Source of the DNA: Quercus robur
Lineage: Eukaryota; Streptophyta; Magnoliopsida; Fagales; Fagaceae
Direction: 5' to 3'
DNA length: 64,000 nt
Assembly: GCF_932294415.1 (NCBI RefSeq)
Contig: NC_065535.1
Span: 67,477,862 to 67,541,861, forward strand
Translations under genes and position numbers: made by a program
Notes under the pieces: model-generated
Databases searched by the model: none
What the model was told of the DNA's origin: nothing
Seen by the model: only the letters and a program-made list of their open reading frames with translations
In this document: positions 54,831-64,000 of the stretch, one piece after another
How the letters are laid out: each line of letters begins with the position of its first letter
Numbering within the stretch: position 1 is the stretch's first letter

Positions 54831-56229
54831 TAACCCTTTTCGAAAAGGAATAAAAAAGGTTTGTTGGAAAATAGTCAAAATACAAAGTCATGTAGTTCTA
54901 TAACTATTCCATTCCTTTTATTTATTTATTTATTTATTTTTTAGAAATAAATACATACATAAAAGAGAGGAAAATATGTCATAACACAAAAGCACACCAC
55001 TATCAATTCTTGATATTCTATTGTATACTTCATTGACTAGAGTGTGTTGTCAAAAGTCTTATAGCATGACCGACTTTTGTTAATATTTTTAGTGATAATA
55101 TCCATGATTTAAATCCCTTGTCTCATATTATAATTATTGAATTATTTAAAAATAAATAAAAACTAGGGTGTTTACTTTGTAAAGAAATAAACTAATGTAT
55201 GACTGATTGCAATTGGTAGAATATAAAAGGAAATACTAACGGTAGGACATAAAGATTTTCATTTAAGTAAATCCATTAAATTTAGAAAAAATAAAATTTT
55301 GAATAAAATATCTTTTCCCCTCCTTATTCACTCTTATACCATATATAGCTTATTTATCAAAGTATATTTAAGACATATTTTCTTTAAAAATATATAAATG
55401 ATTAATGCATCATTTTTTTTATTTCCATCTTATTTCTCTTATTCCATATGTAGCTTATTAAATCAAAGTGTATTTAAAATATATTTTCTTAAAAAATATA
55501 TAAATGATTAATACATCATTTTTTTTCCCATCTTAGTACTCATGTAGCTTATTAAACCAAAATATATGTTTCTAAAAAAAAACCAAAATATATTTTGGAT
55601 GTATTTTCCTATAAATAAATAAGTAAAGTATACCATTTACATTGAACATCCATTAACATTGCAATTCAAATATTACTATCCTACAATTTATAATGTTATT
55701 TTCTATGCCAAAAATAATACCCAAGATACTGTTAAGCATAATTTGTTTTATTTTTTGATAATTATGTAATGAGAAACTTTGTTTTTGTTCTTTTCTTGTA
55801 TGATACAAGGATCTAATAGTTAGATAGTGATGTTAGAGTAGTACTAGAAATAGCTATGTGTGATTGAAGTAATATTTTTTTTAGTAGTGCCATAGGCCCA
55901 TAGCTACTACAAGTTTTACTACACCGAGTTTATAAATTTTTTTTTTTGAGAGAAGAGTTTATAAATTACTGTGTTACTAATCATGAAAAGGAAATTCAAT
56001 TATTCATCTTAAAGATAGTTGAAGCCCACCAATCACACATTAATTCCCACACCAGTTTGTAAATTTTATGTAGAAAAACTTGTAGTACTTTTAACATTTT
56101 TTTTTTATCATTTTACATGGACCCATTACTTTCACTACTATATTACATACCAATTACATCATAACACCTCAACAACAGTACAAAAAAGTGATGAAAATTT
56201 AAGTCACTAGACTTGTTGATGATATTAAG

Positions 56230-56770
56230 GCTTTGTTTGGGAGTTCATAAAGGAAGATAATTGAATGGAATGGAACGATTATAAGGGATTGGAAGTGAAT
56301 GGAATGTATTTAAGTAAGGAAAATGAATGGAATAAAATTAAGTAACATTGTTTGGATGCTTTAAAATAAAGGAATTGAAATGAATGGAATGTAAGTAACT
56401 TTATTTGGAAGTAAGATAGAGGGAAAGAAATTGAATCATTTTATGACAATATTACTATTAGACCCCTATTTTAAAATAAAGAGTTGAATATATAGGGATA
56501 TTTTGGAAGTTTTAGTAAAAAATTCATTAAATCTAATTTCATTCCCTTTAATTCCCCCCAATTTTGGAGAGGGATGGAAATTTGAGGTTTTAAGGGAATA
56601 GAGAGGAATAAGTGTTTCCTTTTACCAATTCCATCCCCTCCCACTTAAACTCCTAAATAAGTGAATAGACTTTTCATTTCCTCCATTAAAACTCCCAAAC
56701 AAGGGAATGTAAGAATATCCTAAAATTATTCTTCTCATTCCATTCAATTCCCTCCTCCCAAACTAAAGCT
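56230..56770. mobile_element. GGCTTTGTTTGGGAG MITE, copy B
   Basis: Counterpart of 47689-48185, about 45 bp longer because of an extra CTCCCACTTAAACTCC stretch near 56640. Confidence 0.55.
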
Positions 56771-57263
56771 AATTGTGCAAAGGTGGATGTATGTCTAAGT
56801 GTCTTCATGATGTGACAAGCACCATGATAGTTTAAAGAAATTGTTATGAAAATGTAGTAGATGTAGTATTTCTCAAACTCTTAATGAAAGGCAACGTCTT
56901 AGCACAAATTTCAAGATATTCTACTTGCTATCGATGAATGTGGGGTAGCGGTTACACAACCTTCACGAAAAGGAATTCATGAGAACGACTCAAAGAAGAA
57001 GATAAAATATGTAGGTGAAGAGTACTAGTGGAGGCAGTAAAGAGGTTACAAAATATATAGAACTTGAATCTTGAGTGACGTATATGGAGTTGTGGTTGGT
57101 TATTTTGGATCTCACTTTGTTCCATCTAACTTTGCCTACTTGGTGGGGGTAATAATTTCAAATTTACAGGCAATACTAAAGAGAAATGGAAAATCTTACG
57201 GTTGAATAATTTGACATGTATTATTAGATCTAAAGGGATGTGAGTTGCTCGACTAAATACTAA

Positions 57264-58300
57264 GGCCTCGTTTGGTTGTGATGATTTTGGGGGGACAAGG
57301 AGATGGAGGGAAGAAAATTAGACGGATTTGAATAGTTGAAGTGTTTAGTTGGAGGTGACTTTGGTGGGGGGGGGGGGGGGGGTTTGTTTTATTCCCAAAT
57401 TGGGGAGAAAATGGCGAGAAAATGGACTTAGATGAGTAATTATCCATCTCCCCCTCTCATCCCCCAACGCTGGTTTTTTTTTTTTCCTTATTTTTTTAAT
57501 TTTCAACGTTAAACATTTAGTTTTCTCCCCTTAAACATTATTATTATTTTTTTTTCCTTATAAACTATTAATTATTTTTATGTAATAGGAGCATGATCAT
57601 AAATTTATATGAACACCATTTTCTATCCTTTTTTTTTTAACCAAACAAAAAAGTTTTTATCCTTCTATAAAGAAAAAAAAATTATTGTATTTTTGAAAAA
57701 AAAACATGTTTGGTTAGTTGAAATTTAAAGAAATTTTTTTTTTGAAAAAAAAATAGAAAATACTAATATATGTTGTTACTAGGATTTAAACTCTAATGCT
57801 AACTCATTAAATGTGACATATTCATTAAATTAAATGCTTGTTTTCTTTGAATTTTGAAAATTAGAAACTGAAAACAGCTTTTTGCATGTTTTTAGACTTT
57901 CAGTTTCCTTCATAAATTGAGTTTTGAGAACATTTTTTGTTTTCTGTCCATTTTGGGTTGCCAAACAAGTTTTTTAGTATAAAAAATAGAAAATTGTTTT
58001 TGAAAACAGAAAATAAGAGGAAAAAATAGTTACCAAACATATCTTAAATATTTTTTGAGTAAGACTTAGGTATAGTACTTAGGTGTTGTTCCTTAGGTTC
58101 TCTTTTTAAGATTCCGCCATGTGGATTTTTTCTCTTGGGATGAAAGTATATTTTCTAGTTAAGTAGCCACATGGCTAAATCTTAAAGAGGGGAACTTAAG
58201 AAACAGCATCTAAGGTACTGTACCTAAGTTTTGTCCCTATTTTTTTTATCCCTTACCATTTTCTATCCCTCCACTTTTCATTCTCCAACCAAATGAAGCC
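57264..58300. mobile_element. GGCCTCGTTTGGTTG non-autonomous element, copy B
   Basis: Counterpart of 48680-49787. It has a single copy of the 119-bp unit and a longer G-run (57366-57382). Confidence 0.5.
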
Positions 58301-58998
58301 ATTCTCATATCGCAATGTCATAATCAAGGCCTAAATACATTGATAATCGCACTTGGGACATAGCCTTTACCTCTATCCCAATAAACCAAAATTCTCATGG
58401 TGTTCCCAAGTCTTGAAATTGGGCCTCTAGGTACAAGTAATCCCATTTAAAGATCAAATTGACAAAATAAACTTATGTTATGGGAACAATACTATGGCAT
58501 TGATACCACTGGTCGCCTTTGTCCAACCCAAATGTCTCATTTAGGAGCAAAATTTCATTTGATTCAAGGATGTTTAATAGATATTTCTATGAGACCAGCG
58601 CAGGCAAGGATTTTAAAGGCAACTTTGATAATGAGGGCCGTTATGGATCCAATTTTTTTGTTGGTTGTTTTGACTTTTGAGGGAATCAATGCCTTGGATT
58701 TAATAAATGGACTATTTCAAAAGAGTTTAGACTCTCACATTAAATTAGTTCACAATTTGTTACTTAGAAACACATGACAATTGACAAATCTTTATTCATT
58801 GTCGAACATTTAAATTTATATAAGACAAAAGATGAATACTAACTTCCTATAATTTATCAACGAAACTAATTTTAATCCAAACTAATCTAACTAATCATAT
58901 TCCAGGTTAATTTATTTGAATAAATAAAACATATTTCCATTATTATTTATTCAATAATGTCTTTATTATTAGTTAGGTGTATCCAAGTGGCAGGTAGG

Positions 58999-59165
58999 CA
59001 GCGGGTTCCAGTTAACTCAACTGGTAAAGTCTTTGATAATTGAATAAGAGATTTGAGATTCAATTCCCGGCTACACCAAAAACCGATTAGTGTCTTGGTC
59101 TGATAATAAAGAGTTATAATCAGAAATGGATGCCATAGGTTGAGACTCTCTTAAAAAAAAAAAAA
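58999..59165 (+). mobile_element. tRNA-derived SINE, family 2 (copy B)
   Basis: Box A-like TAACTCAACTGGTAAAG and box B GATTCAATTCCCGG, then a tRNA-unrelated body and an A-tail after GGTTGAGACTCTCTT. Boundaries are approximate. The 3' end differs from copy A. Confidence 0.6.
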
Positions 59166-59316
59166 GTGACAGGTAGGCACCTTAGATTTACAGTTAGACA
59201 ACCCCTCAACACTTTGTCTAACACTAAAATGATCTCCAACTTTATAAATCTCAAGCTATGATTAAAAGATGTTAACAGTGCTTTTAGGGCAATTGATAAT
59301 AAACCATTTTATGAAA

Positions 59317-59713
59317 GGACAAAGTTTAGCTACAAAATTGGTTGTAGACTTAGGCTACAAACTCACTCAATAAAATAAATATTACTGCATATTTTAAAAA
59401 TCTAACCGTTAAATTACATGTTCTTTACACTCTTAATATACATGTCAATTTTTGTGTCAATCGGATATTATTTACTATATAATCTATAATCTTATATTTC
59501 ATGTATAATTTTAAATTACAAAAACTTGCAATTTAAAAATTTATTGATGACATAGTTATTGATCTTTAATTTTCTTGAAATTTTGCAAACATGGAGGATA
59601 TAAGAAGAAGATATAATCCAATGGTAGATTTGTCAAAATTCACCTCCAATAAAAAGATATTGAATGAGTTTGTAGCCTAAGGCTACAATCAATTTTGTAG
59701 CCAAACTTTATCC
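59317..59713. mobile_element. Mutator-type MITE with 9-bp target duplication (copy B only)
   Basis: TTTATGAAA at 59308-59316 and 59714-59722. Terminal inverted repeats of ~55 bp with about five mismatches (GGACAAAGTTTAGCTACAAA against GGATAAAGTTTGGCTACAAA). 397 bp, no ORF. Long TIRs and a 9-bp duplication fit MULEs. Copy A is unoccupied near 50938. Confidence 0.85.
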
Positions 59714-60654
59714 TTTATGAAAATTTTGACATTACTTTTATAGAAATATATAAAAAGCCATCAAAACAATTACTTACTTTTTTCTTTTCTCATAAAAAAG
59801 TTTCTAAAAATATTTTTTAAACTAGTACTCTTTTGTTTTTTTGTTTTTTTTTTTTTAATACATCTTAAACCAATACTCTTAACTTAGGTATCAGTTAAGT
59901 TTTCACTTATCTATCTCCATAAGGAGAAATTATAAGGTCCTCATGGTAGACAAGTGATGTGGTCCATCATTTCAGTAAAAGACTCTCACTTGTTTAAAAT
60001 TGTGGAGTTTTAAATAAAAATTGAATACTGACCCAGCAATTTTGCAATTTTAAATAGGTGGAAGTCTTTTACTTGAATAGTGAACAAATGACGTGGTCTA
60101 TCATAAGGACTGTATAATTTCTCATCCATGAGAATGCTATATTTTATGATTAGTACCAAGAGCACTTCTGCTAAAAAAAAAAAAAAAAGTAGTAAGAGTA
60201 GTAAGATTAAGAGTACTTAACTTCTTAGTATGTACTAAGGAATTAACAGATAAATATTAGTGTCATTATTATATAATAATGTTACTGGTAAAAAAGTAGA
60301 ACACCTGACCAGGTATTCAAGAATTGATCTTCTCAAAAAAAAAATTGCAATAGTCAAAAAATCCAAATTTCAAATTGATTTAATACCCAATAATATACCT
60401 TCCATAAAAAAATAAAAAATAAAAATAAAATACCAATATTTCCTTTTTTGTTTTTTATTCATTTCCCAAAAAGCCATGAATATAATATTACTCAGAAAAT
60501 AAAACCCCATCACCATGAAGTTCCCTCGGGTAATTTTGCATATTCATTTTGTTCGTCCGAGTCTTGCTGGGCACTCTAGTCTCTAGTCGACCGTTTCTTC
60601 AGCTTTGTTTTAGAACCCCTTATCACACACACAGTGACACAGTTACCAGCACCA

Positions 60655-60736
60655 TTTTCAACTATATATGTTTTCCATATCAGAATCAAAACCATAGGAA
60701 AACACAAAGAGAGAGAAAGAGAACAGAGAAGCAAGA
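60655..60736 (+). promoter_or_regulatory. TATA-like box and leader of the RAD21-like gene
   Basis: TATATAT at 60664-60669 lies ~70 bp before the ATG, in sequence that was not duplicated. A purine-rich GAGAGAGAAAGAG leader follows. The promoter role is inferred from position. Confidence 0.4.
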
Positions 60737-62860
60737 ATGTTTTACTCACAGTGCTTGCTCTCAAGCAAAGGGCCTCTAGGCGCCATCTGGGTCGCAGCCT
60801 ATTTCTTCAAGAAGCTCAAAAAGACTCAAATTGCTGAAACCAATATCTCCTCATCTGTTGGTGAGTCATTCTTTTCTCTTTTACTCATCTGGGTTTTTTC
60901 TTTTCCTTCTAAAAATTTGATTTTTTTTACTTTATATTTGTAGGGAAATGATTTAATTGAAATTTCTCTCAGCCAAGAATGTTTTTGTTAGATTCTAATG
61001 TTCTGTTCCTTGTATTTGGTTATAATACTTTAGATAAAGGAGGCAGTTAGCCTTCAAGAAAATTTCAAATGTTTTGTTTGGCATTTGTAATTTGCTTGAA
61101 TTCCAGCATTGAACTGAGAAGTGAGACATAGGAAATTTATGGGAACATGGAACTGCAAAATGGGTAGTACACAAATAAAATATTGAATAAAATTTTTGCC
61201 AAACACTTTTAGTACCAAGTTTTGATGAGCATATTGTGGACCTTCAAATTTCACATTTTTACTGCTATGGAAGCATTATCTTAGAATAGGGTTTTAATGA
61301 ATGTTTTATATGTGAGCAGGTAGCTGCCAGGCATAACCAATAGTACTATAAAACAAAACAAAAAGAAATTTCAAAACTTAGATTTGTGATGGCTTTAGTT
61401 GTGCCTTTATTCTTCCATTTATTTGAATAATCATATCTTCCTATTCTTTTATTTTTAATAAGTCTGTGTTTTGTTTTTAAGTATGTATATTTTTTCTTAT
61501 TACTTATGAAAAGAAAATACATACACTTAAGAAAATCGTGTAATTTTCTTTTCCTCATTACTTTCTGCTGCAGAGAAAAAAAGCTTAGATGATCAGTAAC
61601 TATGCAAACATTAGATTTTACTAGAATGAGATAATAATTATAGGCTTGGTGTTGACAAAGATGGTGATAGCTACAGTAGTTTTGGTGGCAGCATAGGGGG
61701 TTGCATTGCAGGTGGTGAATCTGATTATGGCAAATTGAGGAAGATTGGCTAGTGATAATTGTGTTTGGGGCAATCTAGTGGGGTTTGCCAAATTTGTTTA
61801 AAAGATGATATTTTTGGTTATGTGATGATAATTTCAGAGGTGATACTATTTGCAGATGAGTTAAAATCAGGATAATGGGTTTTGGAAAAATCAATATCTG
61901 GAAAAAATATTTGCAATGTGCATTAACAATTTTATTTCTTATTTATCTGATTTCAAGATTAAGAAAATTACTTTTATGATGCTACCTTAGTTACCTTTGA
62001 ATACAACATCAACTAGGTTCACTTAAGTTGGGTAGTTGGTGACAACTTCTCATAACTCATTTATTTAGGTTTTTAACGTTTTCACTTGGTCCATGACTCT
62101 TAAGTGTTCTACACAGCTTTAGTTGTGGAGTGGGAATGAACCAAATTCCAAAATCATGAGTCTAATCCATAGGAGATCGTTACTGTCAAAAATTCTGTGT
62201 CAAATTTAAATGTGTGTCAAGTTAAGCTAACAAATAGTCTCACTGTTTCTTTTGGAAGTTGTGGCCTTGATCCTCATGTATGCTAAAGTTAAATTTCTAA
62301 TCAGCCTGGCCTATTCTTTCCTATTTTTTGCCTTATGCAGATAAAATATTGCAAGATGAGCTGGATGTTGTCACATATAGAGTGCTGGCCTACCTTCTCC
62401 TAGGCGTTGTCAGAATATACTCAAAAAAAGTTGAATACCTGTTTGATGACTGCCACAAGGTGCTAATAAAAATCAATGACTTTGTGGTTAGTACGAAAGC
62501 TAATGAACATGTGGAAAATTTTTGTGCACCATATTTCTCTATTACGCTACCGGAAAGGTTTGAACTCGATGCTTTTGATCTAGAGATCATTGAAGATGTT
62601 AGTGGGTAAGCTATCTGCTTTAAAAATTGAGTGGCTGAGGTTTTGATTATTTTTGTTTTAATTAACTTAATGTGTCTGTTTCTTCTACTTCCCAGAGGCA
62701 ATGTGGTGCCCTATGAACAGATCACACTCAAAGGTTCTAATTTGCTTCAAATTTCAGTTATATTTACTTTTGTTGTTTGTATTATTTATATAATTTGGTG
62801 TAATACTGAACAGATGGTTCAAGGAAAAATGAGAAAATGGGCCAGTACTCTTTAGACAAG
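60737..62860 (+). CDS. RAD21/SCC1-type cohesin subunit, 5' part (exons 1-4)
   Basis: Exons: 60737-60860, 62341-62605, 62696-62733, 62814-62860, phases 1-2-1-0, giving the first 158 residues. The gene continues past the right edge. The protein starts MFYSQCLLSSKGPLGAIWVAAYF, the conserved start of kleisins. The Rad21/Rec8 N-terminal domain (~1-110) shows LDVVTYRVLAYLLLGVVRIY and KVEYLFDDC, then LPERFELDAFDL. This region binds the SMC3 head and closes the cohesin ring that holds sister chromatids together (family knowledge). The sequence looks most like the Arabidopsis SYN2/SYN3 group rather than the meiotic SYN1; I cannot decide between SYN2 and SYN3 from this part. Exon 3 is only 38 nt. Its upstream sequence forms one border of the 9 kb duplication. 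Confidence 0.88.
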
Positions 62861-64000
62861 GTATGTCATATAGTCATGTTGATGCATATAATGCTAAGTG
62901 GTCCTTTTTAACTTCTCATCATGTACTTCCAATTATATGTCCGTGTATGTTTCATGGGAGAAATTCCATTCTTTTCCAAGATTATGCGTTTTTTTTTCTC
63001 TAGAGATTATACACTTCCTTTGCCAACAAAAGCTTACTGTCTTATCCTTTCTGAACATGAATAAATAAAAACATTGCATACCAATTACTAAATTTAAAGA
63101 GTTTAAAAATTTAGATAAATGAAAAGGAAGAACAGGTTCTCCCTGCCTTGCATCCTCAAGGAATTTTGCTAGAGTTTCTGAAAACTACTCCTATGGAAAT
63201 GAGGGCGAGGGAGACATTGCTAACAGAGTTAATAAAACTATGTGATTGATAATTGTCTCATTGTTGGAGAGATACCTCTAACTTCTTGTACCGCCGTCTT
63301 CCTCTGTGTTATGCATGTTTGAATACTGGGTAGTCAAGCTCATGCCATGTGTCCTCAAATGTGTGCTGGCCATGTGGTGGGCCTATTGTATGCAGGCACC
63401 CATTTTTGGCCTATTTTTATCAAGTGACCTGATGCAGGAAGTGCAAAGAAAATTTATTTTAATTTAGTTTTATTTTGTTTTGGATATCAATTTTTATTTT
63501 AGGTCTTATTAGCTAATTAGGTTATTAGTATTTTATGTATTTTCCTATAATCAATGTAATTTTTTAAATTCAATAATTGGCTTTCCTAAGTCAACTAGAA
63601 TTAGGGTTAGTAGTCTATATAAGCATGCTATTGTACTTCTATGGAGACAAGTTTATGATGAATAAAATTTACTTGAAATTTTTCCAATGGTTTAGCGCTA
63701 ACTAGCCAACTCTAGGTGCTGACTTCCAGTTTGTTTTTATTGTTTCTGTTCTACAATTTTTGTGTTGCATCAAGTTTGGTTTTGTCCTGCATTATTTTGA
63801 TATCAGAGCTGTTGTTCTGCATCAGAACTACATGTAATTTACACATATAGACCAATTGGTACGAAATGGATTGCAGCTTGACCAACTTAAACCAAATTTA
63901 TCAGAAATTGGCATGTAGGACGTAGTAATTTGATGGTTGAAATATCCACTACATAACAGTTGGCCACTAAGTTTCAATTCAATCTAACACATTTTCTAGA
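62861..64000 (+). other. RAD21-like intron 4, open at the window edge
   Basis: No further cohesin exon is recognised before the edge. The second half holds an LTR-like sequence (63433-63791) followed by a primer-binding-site-like motif; otherwise nothing. Confidence 0.5.
63433..63791 (+). mobile_element. Candidate LTR followed by an initiator-Met type primer-binding site
   Basis: The 359-bp stretch begins TGCAGGAAG and ends GTCCTGCA (TG...CA with short inverted ends). It has TATATAAGCATG at ~63617 and AATAAAATTT at ~63661. Eight bases on, GATATCAGAGCTG (~63799) resembles the TGGTATCAGAGC primer-binding site. This would be the 5' LTR of an element lying in the intron in sense orientation. A second LTR is not in the window. 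Confidence 0.45.

Larger units (their letters stand above)
51766..60654. repeat. Segmental tandem duplication, copy B (~8.9 kb)
   Basis: Collinear with copy A. Copy B alone holds a GTTTGG MITE (53343-53654), a retroposed fragment (54739-54830) and a MULE-type MITE (59317-59713). No supportable gene lies inside. The ORF at 51867-52280 parallels the one after the MTERF5 stop in copy A and is best read as duplicated 3' UTR. Confidence 0.93.

Overview
The window is plant nuclear DNA, most likely a dicot: AT-rich intergenic sequence, genes with GT-AG introns, non-LTR and LTR retrotransposons, tRNA-derived SINEs and MITEs. A woody rosid is my guess; nothing in the window proves it. All gene models come from reading ORFs and splice sites by eye. 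Divergences are hand counts.

Layout. 1-4334: a LINE on the minus strand, cut by the window edge, with an intact ORF1 and a broken ORF2. 4398-15807: AT-rich gene desert with foldback elements, a large palindrome and a decayed LTR-element remnant. 15808-21935: a four-exon ankyrin-repeat gene (+). 25150-27785: an eight-exon gene for mitochondrial ribosome recycling factor (-), with a 22-nt microexon. 29153-39800: a complete young Ty3/gypsy element of the Tat (Retand-like) lineage, transcribed on minus, with 688-bp LTRs and a 5-bp target duplication. Its gag-protease and pol share one frame and are separated by a single UAG in a CARYYA context. It also carries a spliced antisense gene (aORF) with its own TATA box, and an ~80-bp tandem array. 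40313-42873: a four-exon chloroplast MTERF5-type gene (+). 42779-60654: a ~9 kb tandem segmental duplication (copy A 42779-51766, copy B 51766-60654). Each copy has since collected its own MITEs and retroposons. 60737 to the right edge: the 5' part of a RAD21/SCC1-type cohesin gene (+), with an LTR-like insertion in its fourth intron.

The two organelle-directed genes (RRF and MTERF5) are divergent. Without the Tat element their start codons would lie about 1.9 kb apart. Both upstream regions carry TGGGCY (site II) motifs inside a similar ~45-bp module. The segmental duplication runs from the last ~95 bp of MTERF5 coding sequence to ~82 bp before the RAD21-like ATG. It therefore put a copy of RAD21 upstream sequence in front of a copy of the MTERF5 3' end.

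The most interesting items are the antisense spliced gene and readthrough-type stop in the Tat element, and the recent 9 kb duplication with its junction and copy-specific insertions.
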